Assembly: GCA_964017185.1 (NCBI GenBank)
Contig: OZ024870.1
Location: 62,040,812 to 62,104,811 of the forward strand
Direction of reading: 5' to 3'
Source of the DNA: Rugalucina vietnamica
Lineage: Eukaryota; Mollusca; Bivalvia; Lucinida; Lucinidae
DNA length: 64,000 nt
Below are positions 54,949 to 63,790 of this stretch, one piece after another; position 1 is the stretch's first letter; every line of letters begins with the position of its first letter. The translations under genes and the position numbers were made by a program. The notes below the pieces were generated by a model. That model was not told the DNA's origin. It saw nothing but the letters and a program-made list of their open reading frames with translations, and searched no databases.

Positions 54949-56520
54949 ATGGAGCGAGAAATGGTTTTGACAAGGCAACAGCAGAGAAGACAAGCTGTTA
55001 CAAATGAACAGAATGCATCTCCTGGCTCTAATGGTAGCAGACCAATCCTGGGTATGGGTGATAGAGAAAACTTAGATGAACGGCCGAGGGATACACTGAT
55101 GCTAAGCCGTGAAAACCCAGATGTCCGTGCACCAAGGGAATCTGTCTCATGGAGTATGGGTGATCATCAGCGTATCAGAAGTCAATCTCCAATGAGGACT
55201 GCTGAGCCCCTTTATAACAATGCCATGCATAACATACAAAATAAAGTATCCCAAATTGAAAATACCTTGCAATCTGTTACCGCAGAACTTCGCAATGTTG
55301 TTCAGAATTTCAGTGCCAGAAACACTGAAGCCAGGTCACGGGTGAGCATTGATCATACACATGATGAGGTCCCTAACAGACGTAGATTTAGGCCTAGAGG
55401 CAGAAACCATGCTTCAACGAGCAGTGACAGTGATGAGGAGAGCAGTGGCCTCGAAACTGCTTCTCATTCGCGTATTAGGAGTTCTCGAAGAAATCCGAAA
55501 TTACCACCTTTCACCGGCAAAGAAACTTGGAAAGTGTGGTTCAATAGATTTGAAGAGGTAGCAAACAGGCAAAATTGGACCTCTGAAGAAAGACTTGATG
55601 AGCTTTTGCCTCGACTTCAGGGCGTAGCTGGCGAGTTCGTATACTCACAGTTGTCTCATGAAACACGGTCTGACTATTCTTCTCTATGCAAAGAAATAAA
55701 TAACAGATTTAGAGTGGTCGAAACCTCAAAAGCATTTTGGGTTCAATTCAGTCATCGCAGTCAGAAATACGGTGAGACTGTCGAAGAATACGCGGCCGAG
55801 CTCAAAAAGCTTTACGACAAAGCACACGTGCGCAGAGATACCGAGACGAGACGCGAGGATCTGTTGCGCAGATTTCTAGATGGCCTTGTAGACGATAAGG
55901 CTAGATTTCACGTTGAGTTTATCAAAGAACCAACCGACATAGATGATGCAGTTTATCAGGTGGTTTGCTTTCAGCAGACTAAACAGAAGGTTAAAGGCTC
56001 AGACTTCAAAAATGTCATGTCAGTTGCTCATACAGACAGTGATAGTGACCAAGATGGGCAAACTGTCTCACGTGCAGCACCTGGAAAAAATAAGCACAGG
56101 ATGATAGAAAATCAGTCGAAAGACACCTCAACTTCTGACACCGTGTCAAATAATGTAGAGAGCTTGAATACTGAAAAGCTTCGTGATATTGTACGGTCAG
56201 AATTGCAAGCTTTAAGCATAGGTGCCCAAAATCCTGTCAGTCGACCAAACAACCAGCCCACACAATTTCACTCTAAGGCTTTTGAGCAGCAGAATTACAG
56301 GCCGTACAATAACCGTAATCAGAATAACAGACAACAGTATCAAAGAAGGCCGCAAAGGGGTTCCTGTTATCTATGTGGGGAATTTACTCACTATAAGGTA
56401 AATTGTCCCCTTAACAAAGCCCAACCCCAGCAATCACAAACAGTAGACAATAATGGCAGCTCCAGCAGTAATGACACAAACCAGGGTTTAAACGGGAACG
56501 GACTGGCCCAACAGGCCTAG
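54949..56520 (+). CDS. gag: Gag polyprotein of the LTR retrotransposon, intact
   Basis: 523 codons from ATG 54949 to TAG. N-terminal 180 residues are low-complexity and Ser/Arg rich with a short coiled segment (IQNKVSQIENTLQSVTAELR). Residues 180-350 are the retrotransposon gag capsid region (LPPFTGKETWKVWFNRFEEV, EEYAAELKKLYDKAH). A CCHC zinc knuckle has C473, C476, H481 and C486, followed by a Gln/Asn/Ser tail. It forms the virus-like particle and packages the RNA. No disabling mutation is seen. Pol follows in the -1 frame. Confidence 0.92.
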   Translation: MEREMVLTRQQQRRQAVTNEQNASPGSNGSRPILGMGDRENLDERPRDTLMLSRENPDVRAPRESVSWSMGDHQRIRSQSPMRTAEPLYNNAMHNIQNKVSQIENTLQSVTAELRNVVQNFSARNTEARSRVSIDHTHDEVPNRRRFRPRGRNHASTSSDSDEESSGLETASHSRIRSSRRNPKLPPFTGKETWKVWFNRFEEVANRQNWTSEERLDELLPRLQGVAGEFVYSQLSHETRSDYSSLCKEINNRFRVVETSKAFWVQFSHRSQKYGETVEEYAAELKKLYDKAHVRRDTETRREDLLRRFLDGLVDDKARFHVEFIKEPTDIDDAVYQVVCFQQTKQKVKGSDFKNVMSVAHTDSDSDQDGQTVSRAAPGKNKHRMIENQSKDTSTSDTVSNNVESLNTEKLRDIVRSELQALSIGAQNPVSRPNNQPTQFHSKAFEQQNYRPYNNRNQNNRQQYQRRPQRGSCYLCGEFTHYKVNCPLNKAQPQQSQTVDNNGSSSSNDTNQGLNGNGLAQQA

Positions 56521-56529
56521 GTTCAGTCC
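56487..56529 (+). promoter_or_regulatory. Programmed -1 ribosomal frameshift signal
   Basis: TTTAAAC at 56487-56493 is in the correct frame (T TTA AAC in gag). After a 6-base spacer a stem-loop begins: GGACTG (56500-56505) pairs with CAGTCC (56524-56529), with an inner GCC/GGC stem. The pol frame is -1 to gag and open across the overlap. Expected effect: a fixed minor share of gag translation continues into pol. Confidence 0.85.
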
Positions 56530-58196
56530 AAAGTCAAAATGGCCTGACTCAAGATTCTTCAAAACCTGATGATCCAATACGACGGGGTATCCAATCATCT
56601 GATACCATTTATGTTTCCGGGTCAATTAACGGGGTCAAGGTCAATTTTGTGGTGGACACGGGCGCTGAGAAAACCGTGGTTTCGAAGAAGGTTTTTGACA
56701 AAATCAGTAAAAAGGACCAGCCAAAATTAGTTAAAAAGGGCAAGCTCTTGCATGCAGGTGGTCAAGCGATGACAGTCTATGGTAGATGCAAAGTGAACAT
56801 AACACTAGATCAAGTTAGCTTACATGATGAGGTTGTTATTGCCGAAATCAATGATGAGGTGTTACTTGGCATGGATATTCTTAAAGGCAAGGATGGCAAA
56901 CCAGCAGACATTATACTGAGCCAAAGTAAAATCCTCTTGAATGGGCATGAAATAAATTGTCAACACTATTCGCAAATTTGCGACAGAAAAGTAAGAGCTG
57001 CCGAAGACTATAAAATTCAGGGTCATACTGAGCAAATAATAGATGCATTTGTAGAGCGGTGCGAAAGTGATGACAGCTTATCCAGCTCAGATTTCATAGT
57101 AGAACCGTCAAGAAATTTCATAGAAAATTTCCCCCTTGTAATGGCCCCTTGCTTGATAGACATCAATTATGCACCCACAGTCAAGGTCAGGGTAATGAAT
57201 CCTTTCCCCACAGAGGCTAGTATTAAAGCAGATACAATAATTGGCTATGCAGAAATTCTCACGTGCAAACCAGAAAGTTTTCAAGCATGTGAGAATGAGC
57301 AAGAAAAGGGTAACTCAAGCTCTGTGCGAGGTCTTAAGTTTTCAGATGTGCATGATGACCAGTTAGGTAGAGTAAATACGGTTAAGTCTGAGAACTTTTC
57401 CCATACTGATGCAACATCCAACAATGACCAATTTTCGCCGGCCCAATCTGAAAACCAAGAATGCAACATACCCCAGCACTTGCAACAATTATTCGATGAA
57501 TCGTCTGAAGGCCGGTCACAAAAGGAAACTCTAGAAATTAAAAAGCTGCTATCCGAGTATCAGGACATATTTTCTAAACATGATGATGATCTTGGCCTAA
57601 CCAGTCTTGCGGAGCACCGCATTGATCTGACAGACTCAAAGCCGATCAAACAGCCATTTAGGCGTGTCCCGCTTGCATTTGTAAATGAAGAAAAACAGGC
57701 TATTGACAAATTACTGAAACAGGGTGTAATAAGGCCATCCAGTAGTCCATGGGCATCACCACTTTGTCTCGTGCGGAAAAAAGATGGCAGTGTAAGGCCG
57801 TGTGTGGATTACAGACGACTAAACAAGGTTACAAAACCAGATGCTTTTCCTGTCCCAAAGGTTGATGAATGCATTGATGCAATCTCCGGTTCGAAGATTT
57901 TCAGTACTGTCGATCTCACCTGTGGGTACTTTCAGGTACCCGTCAGAAGCCAGGATATCCCTAAAACAGCTTTTGTTTCTAGACATGGCCTGTACGAATT
58001 TACATCCACCCCATTTGGAATGATAAATAGCGGGGCGACGTTCCAGCGGGTGATGGAGTTAGCCATGAAAGGTCTTAACTGGCAGATATGCATCATATAC
58101 AGTATATTGATGACTGTATCATTTTCTCATCAACATTTGATGAGCACATTGAACGATTACGACTTGTATTTCAGAGATTTCGCCAGGCGAATTTAA
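56490..58196 (+). pseudogene. pol: Pol fragment 1: protease and N-half of reverse transcriptase
   Basis: The frame runs from the slip site. An aspartic protease with the DTGA active site (56655-56666) and LLGMDIL flap-side motif is followed by a linker of about 200 residues and the RT fingers/palm (QGVIRPSSSPWASPLCLVRK, VDYRRLN, FSTVDLTCGYFQVPV, FGMINSGATFQRVM). Near 58098-58110, just before the YIDD box, a short insertion shifts the frame, and this frame ends at 58196 in unrelated residues. It is disabled by that shift; the protease itself looks intact. Confidence 0.88.
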
Positions 58197-59005
58197 AGCT
58201 CAAAGCGAAAAAGTGTGAACTCCTTAGAAATACGGTGACCTTCCTAGGTTTCAAGGTCACAGAAAATGGTGCATGTCCAGACCCAAACAATGTTGCAAAG
58301 GTTTTGCAATGGCCTGTGCCGGCCAATGTAACTGAGGTAAAACAGTTCCTTGGCTTATGCTCTTACTACAGAAAACATGTCAAACAATTTAGTATCATTG
58401 CTAAGCCATTATTTGACCTCACAAAGAAAGACAGCAAACTGGTCTGGAACAATGAGTGCCAATGTGCATTTGACACCCTCAAGAAAGCTCTCACAAGCAA
58501 TCAGGTCATGGCATTACCAACAGCTAATGCGGAAGGTCTGATAATTGATGTAGATGCTTGCGACTACGGAATCGGCTGTGTGTTGAGCCAAGTACAAAAC
58601 GGAGAGGAGAGAGTGATTGCCTATGGTAGCCGGTCACTGAACCGGGCTGAAACAAATTACTGTGTGACAGACAAAGAACTGTTGGCTATAAAATACTTTG
58701 TAGAATATTTCAGGCACTATCTTCTCGGTCAACACTTCGTAGTGCGTTCAGACCATCTTCCATTGAAATTTTTGTTTAGTATGAAGAATCCCACTGGACG
58801 CATTGCTAGATGGATCGAGATCCTGTCTGGATTTGACTTTGAAGTTCAATATCGCAGAGGTTCTCGACATCAGAATGCTGATAGTATGAGCAGGTGTAGA
58901 AATCCAAAAGATTGCTCGTGCTCAGACATTGACAATGACGAAAGTCTCAAATGTGGGCCATGCAAGAAGTGTTTGAAGAGGGCCGAGCAGATGGATTCTT
59001 CCTGA
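58103..59005 (+). pseudogene. pol: Pol fragment 2: RT catalytic YIDD box to RNase H
   Basis: The next frame begins with YIDDCIIFS and continues LKAKKCELLRNTVTFLGFKV, VTEVKQFLGLCSYYRKHVKQ. The RNase H follows (DVDACDYGIGCVLSQ, VTDKELLAIKYFVEYFRHYL, RSDHLPLKFL, ARWIEILSGFDFEVQYRRGS). A Cys-rich tail CSCSDIDND...CGPCKKC precedes TGA at 59003. A frame change just before 59005 leads into the next open segment. Confidence 0.88.
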
Positions 59006-59385
59006 CAGAAAATATCAAATTATCCCATGCATCTAGATGTTCTGATTCAGACTATAGCCAGGAAAATATGGCAAGAGGAGTTATGTCCCTTCTAGCCTGT
59101 GTGACAAAGCATGTTGCTTTGATATTCACAATTCTGATATCCTTATTTCTTGTAACAGGTGAAGGCTGTAGACTTCTACCCCAATTTTATCTTTTCTGTG
59201 GTACATGTCTAACCTTGACTGTTATAGCTGAGAAGAGAAAATCACTGATGTGTAGAGTTAGTGCCGTACTCGTACGCTACCTGAATGCGCTTTTGCTCAG
59301 GGGAGTTGAGTGCACTGGGACTCTCAATCACACTTTACAGATTCTTATGAAAAGAATCGGACTTGCTAGTATCACTATGATGTGA
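59006..59385 (+). other. Pol linker region with hydrophobic open frame
   Basis: In the +1 frame relative to the preceding fragment the sequence stays open for 125 codons and encodes a strongly hydrophobic stretch (TKHVALIFTILISLFLVTGE; QFYLFCGTCLTLTVIAE). RNase H-integrase linkers of this class are normally hydrophilic. It may be a real but unusual linker, an insertion, or frame noise. Confidence 0.4.
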
Positions 59386-60824
59386 GGTTGGCTGCGCTAA
59401 AGACTGGACTGCAATGTCGTGCTGCTACCACGAGGTCCAAGTCCCAAGCGCTAGACAGCTGGTTACCATGGTCAGATGGGTACTCAACTGAAAACCTGCG
59501 AGAAATGCAGGACAAAGATGTTAACATTGGACCTATTTTTAGGTGGTTTAGCTCAGGAAGTAAGCCTGAGGGAAGCATAGCGGCTTCATCTAGTCCGGAG
59601 ACTAGGCATTATTTGCAGTGCTGGGATGCACTGGTGTTGAAAAATGGCATTTTAATGCGGAAATTTCAGAAAAAGGACGGGTCGGGTGAATACGACCAAT
59701 TATTAGTCCCTGCATGTCTGAGAAAAGATGTACTTTTTCAGATGCACAACAGTCTTCTGTCTGGACATTTAGGTCAGAAGAAGACAAAGGAAAAGCTTTT
59801 ACAGTGATACTATTGGTATCAGGTCAGAGAAGATGTGAATCTCTGGGTATCACGGTGTGACATATGCGGTGCCAATAAGCCTCCAGTACACAAACCGAGA
59901 GCCCCTTTAGGGAGCATGCCGGTGGGAGCACCCTTGGACCGCTTGTCCACAGATCTACTTGGGCCATTTCCAAGGACACAGAGGGGCAACCGATATGTGT
60001 TAGTTGTCAGTGACCAGTTTAGTAAATGGGTCGAAATAGTTGCGATTCCAGACCAGACAGCAGAAACCACTGCTAGGGTGATCTTGAATGATGTCATAGC
60101 CAGATTTGGATGTCCCATTTCGATCCATAGTGACCTAGGTGGTAACTATGAAAGCAGAATATTTAAGGAACTTTGTGACTTGTTAGAAATAAAGAAGAGC
60201 CGAACATCAGTAAGAAATCCCAAGGGCAATGGTCAAACTGAGAGGTTCAATAAGACACTTGTCCACATGATACGGGCGTACCTTACTGGTGAGCAAAATG
60301 AGTGGGATTTGAACTTAGGTTGTCTCGCAGCTGCCTACAGGGCAACTCCGAATGAAAGCACTAAAATGACTCCCAATCTGTTGATGCTAGGTAGGGAAGT
60401 AAGACTTCCTGCAGAAGTAGCCTTTGGTAGTACAACCATGTCCGGTGAAAGTGTCTCATCCTATGGTGAATATGTTGAGAAACTGAAGGCAAATATGCAG
60501 AGGGCTCACAATTTCTGCAGGAAGTATCTGAAAGAAAGTGCAAAAAGACAGACGGATATTTATGACCACAGACAATTGTTACACAAGTATGAAAAGGGCG
60601 ATCTTGTCTGGTTCTTACAAGCAACGAGAAAAGAAACCATCTGTCCGAAACTGCAGATGCCGTATGCTGGTCCCTTTCTGGTTAAAGAAAAGCTTAGCAA
60701 CCAGAATTACATTCTGCAGTTTGCCAAGGATGGAGATACCAGAGTCATTCATCATGACAAATTGAAGCCGTACACGGGCGACAGTCCACCAAAGTGGATT
60801 GTCAGTGCGAAGAAATCTCTTTAA
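59382..60824 (+). pseudogene. pol: Pol fragment 3: integrase, one nonsense codon
   Basis: A single frame with one internal TGA at 59805-59807. N-terminal HHCC zinc motif spans the stop: His in MHNSLLSGH, Cys in CDIC. The catalytic core keeps D (LSTDLLGPF), D (SIHSDLGGNY) and E (NGQTERFNKTL). The C-terminal part is KYEKGDLVW and HHDKLKPYTGD, without a chromodomain. A C-to-T change in a CGA codon would explain the stop. Ends at TAA 60822. Confidence 0.9.
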
Positions 60825-61239
60825 GAAGACAACTCTCCTCTCTTGTTCCTATCCAAGCTGTATTAAATCTCTCGACTTATTCCAGGATGGAAGGTTACAT
60901 AGTGTCAGAATGTCATGGTCAAATTCAAGATTCATACTCTGTGTATCTATGTGCATAGAAACATGTTTTGAAATTTCAGGAGGTTGTGCTTGTGAAGAGC
61001 CAGAAAATCTGATCAGCTCCATTACAACACTAATCAATGGTGTCACATTGATGGGAGACTATGATGGTCAGCTGTTGATTGTTAAAAATTGCTGGTAGAA
61101 ATAAACCGTATAAACTGACATGTGTTTGCTGTTCATTTAACAACCCTCCATAGTGACATAGTCTATGATGTTCTATGGTACCGCGCAAATTGAATATCTA
61201 CTATGCAGATTTTCTTGTTGCAGGTGTTGAAGTACTATA
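60825..61239. other. Region between integrase and the downstream ORFs
   Basis: An overlapping 99-codon frame starts at 60799 but has no recognisable features. A splice-acceptor-like TTTTCTTGTTGCAG ends at 61223. Confidence 0.4.
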
Positions 61240-61563
61240 ATGGCTAGCACAAATCCTGATGTTACCATGAAGGCGGAAGGTTCTATGGAAACCAAATCAA
61301 ACCAAGCTCAAGGTCTAACTAGTCAACTTGAAGGTTCTACCCATACTATGGCAGGCTACACATATAATGCGGCTGTAGATCTGTTTGTCCTACAACATAA
61401 AACAGATGAAAATGCTGGCTTGAGAAGACAAATAAGCAAGGTGATGGCTAAAAGATGCAGACTGTTGGAACCACCAGTCCTGTGGATGCTAGAATCAACT
61501 TGTATTGTGATGACCTCTATATCAGGGAGAAGCCTTCTGATACTCAATCTAGAAAATAGATGA
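61240..61563 (+). CDS. Small ORF of the LTR element, 107 aa, unrecognised
   Basis: The ATG is 17 bases after the acceptor-like TTGTTGCAG. It encodes MASTNPDVTMKAEGSMETKS, an acidic/polar N-half and a hydrophobic C-half (PPVLWMLESTCIVMT, GRSLLILNLENR). No domain recognised. It could be an accessory ORF, a degraded exon, or chance. Confidence 0.3.
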   Translation: MASTNPDVTMKAEGSMETKSNQAQGLTSQLEGSTHTMAGYTYNAAVDLFVLQHKTDENAGLRRQISKVMAKRCRLLEPPVLWMLESTCIVMTSISGRSLLILNLENR

Positions 61564-62205
61564 AGTGCAAAATTGTCCAATCATGAATTGTGAGAGACTA
61601 CCTATGAGTTTGTGAACAGTCATGCTAATGAACCGCAATATCATATTGATGATCTATTGCAAAAATTAGTCGAAACCTATCTGCCATGGCATAAAACAGC
61701 CAAATAACTGTAGATGCTTATCACAGATGTTTCGATGCTAGTCAACAAATTGTGTGTATACAGAAAATATAAAACTTTACCATTGACCGGCAACAGTGAA
61801 GAAAATCCGGGTTAAAAGGGCAAAATATCACAGTCATGCAGTCGTCCAGCGACACAGTAAATACATGTATATCACAAAGCACTTAATCCTTATTGTCTGC
61901 AAATTGCAAGTATCACAGAAATATGACGGTTGACCAGCAACCTTGCTATCACAGACGCCATGATTGATATGTACATACCTAGATGCGGTATTCAGTTGAG
62001 GGTGATTTTGTACAAGATGTTATCTGTATCTATAACGACATTGAATGAGAAGCTAGAGTGTCCAAGATTTGTTGTTCCTTCCCCCCCATCACCCCACAAT
62101 GGTCCTCTATATGTCAGTGACTATGGTTTAAGTAAACATGTTTACAGGGATGTCTTATGCTTACAAACACTTCTGCTTCCAGATTAAAATCCAGCCAATC
62201 CAACC
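61564..62205. other. Leader region upstream of ORF3
   Basis: No supported ORF. TTCTGCTTCCAG at 62171-62182 is a good splice acceptor 24 bases before the ORF3 ATG. Confidence 0.45.
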
Positions 62206-63699
62206 ATGTCATCATCAGTGGTAAATTTTGAGGACTTAGACGAAGACAGTCTGAAGAGGTTGCGTCATCGTGGGCGGGCAAACCGGTGCAACACTTGCCT
62301 TGCGGATGAGAACAAGATGGTGATCCTAGAGAAGGGGCGCATGGAGGCACACATCTACCGGGAACATATTCCCTTTGCTAGAGCACCTTTCAGGTGTACC
62401 CTCTGCCAATTCAGGTGTAAAGACAGACAGACTCTGAAGGACCACACTATCAACTATAAGCCTCACGTGAAAGCTGTTAAAGTGGCCGCGTGTCCAGTTA
62501 CTGATGATTGCTTAAAGGAGAGCCTCAACCCGTATATCGTATCCGAAGAAGACTATCATGTATATTCACAGGAGGAATCTGTCAAAGTATGGCATGAACA
62601 GAGGCAGAAGAGGTCAGGTCCTAGAGAAAGCACAGCATTCCTAGACGGGGCTTTAGCAGAGACGATAAATGATGCAGATCTGCAAACAGTGCTGCCAGAT
62701 ACACAGCAGCAGGGGCATACCACAGATGGAGCAGCTCAGGGGCAAGCAGATTCAACTGACCAAACTCTCCAGATTCTATCCAGCCTGCTCAACAGTGGTC
62801 TACTTCAACTCGGTCCCGGGTTTGATGTTGCGTCACTGCAGGCGGCTGTTCCCAACCAGGAACAGGGCTGTGAGCAGACAAAAGTTGACAAACCAGACGA
62901 GACTGCTGCAAGAGCTAGTGCTACACCAGTGCAAGATGAGACGGAAATACCACCGGGTTGGTCACCCACAACCGCCTTCAAAGCCTCGTTACCTCCTAGA
63001 ACAGAGACGAAAAGTCATGATGATTCTGGCCCCATTGACTTGACAAGGAAGACGGTACCACCTCCTCCCGCACATGGCGGGAAGTCAGCCCAACCAGTCC
63101 CCAAAGCACCTGGTGCCCTTGACCTAACAACATCTAAGGAGGTCACAGAGGATATCAGAGGCCAGCTGTTGGAAGATCCTCAGGCCCAAACACTGGACGA
63201 AGATGTCAGGCATGTCAGGGCAAGGTCTGAAGACCCCGAGGCTAAAGAAGGTGCCGCCTCACCCGCCCATAGCACTGGGTCCAGTTATTCTAGCAGCTTC
63301 TCATCTTTAGCTGTGGAGGGTCACCTTGAAGATATAAAGAAGCTGGTCGAAGATAGGACCAAGACGTTAGAGAATGAAGTCAACTCGAACTCCCGAACTA
63401 TCTGGCAGCTTGAGAAGGTGATACGGGAACAGAGTGAAATGCTTAAGACCATGCAGGCAACGTTGAGTACTTTCGTAAGCTATACCCGTGGATACAATAG
63501 AGAAGAGAGACGACTACAGGAGAAGAGAGATGGAGACCGGAAAGCAGAGAGGGAGGAAGACCTGAAGAAGTTAGAAACACTGATCAAATGCCACACCTCA
63601 AAGAGGAAGAGAGATGATGACGAGAGCCCAAAAGAGAACTCCAAGATGAAGTCTCTACTTGGAAATGTGTACCCAAAGAACAAAAAACAAAGGAATTAA
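62206..63699 (+). CDS. ORF3: zinc-finger, CtBP-motif, coiled-coil protein in env position
   Basis: 497 codons, ATG (ACCATGT) to TAA, uninterrupted. Residues 28-54: C28, C31, H49, H54, a C2H2-like finger with a long spacer. Residues 64-87: C64, C67, H80, H87 within FRCTLCQFRCKDRQTLKDH. Residues 145-370 are low-complexity, Gln/Pro/Ser/acid rich, with P276-IDLTRK and A304-LDLTTSK, the first fitting PxDL[ST]xK. Residues 375-455 predict a coiled coil (HLEDIKKLVEDRTKTLENEV). Basic clusters KRKR (466-469) and NKKQRN at the end suggest nuclear import. No signal peptide or membrane segment, so it is not an envelope protein. Inferred role: DNA- or RNA-binding nuclear regulator carried by the retrotransposon. 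A host single-exon gene flanking a truncated element is the alternative. Confidence 0.75.
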   Translation: MSSSVVNFEDLDEDSLKRLRHRGRANRCNTCLADENKMVILEKGRMEAHIYREHIPFARAPFRCTLCQFRCKDRQTLKDHTINYKPHVKAVKVAACPVTDDCLKESLNPYIVSEEDYHVYSQEESVKVWHEQRQKRSGPRESTAFLDGALAETINDADLQTVLPDTQQQGHTTDGAAQGQADSTDQTLQILSSLLNSGLLQLGPGFDVASLQAAVPNQEQGCEQTKVDKPDETAARASATPVQDETEIPPGWSPTTAFKASLPPRTETKSHDDSGPIDLTRKTVPPPPAHGGKSAQPVPKAPGALDLTTSKEVTEDIRGQLLEDPQAQTLDEDVRHVRARSEDPEAKEGAASPAHSTGSSYSSSFSSLAVEGHLEDIKKLVEDRTKTLENEVNSNSRTIWQLEKVIREQSEMLKTMQATLSTFVSYTRGYNREERRLQEKRDGDRKAEREEDLKKLETLIKCHTSKRKRDDDESPKENSKMKSLLGNVYPKNKKQRN

Positions 63700-63790
63700 A
63701 TGTGAAAAGGAACTTAATCATTAAAATAAAATGTGAAAAGGAACTTAATCATTAAAATAAATGTGAAAAGAAACTGAATTGTTCAAAAAA
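63700..63790 (+). repeat. Short tandem repeat after ORF3, 31-32-bp unit
   Basis: AATGTGAAAAGGAACTTAAT followed by CATTAAAATA occurs twice, with a third partial unit (AATGTGAAAAGAAACTGAAT). It is placed directly after the ORF3 stop, in what would be the 3' non-coding region. Confidence 0.85.

Noticed and set aside
62206..63699. Envelope protein of an errantivirus-like element
   Set aside because: No signal peptide, fusion peptide, transmembrane helix or glycoprotein features; it has zinc-finger-like and nuclear motifs instead.
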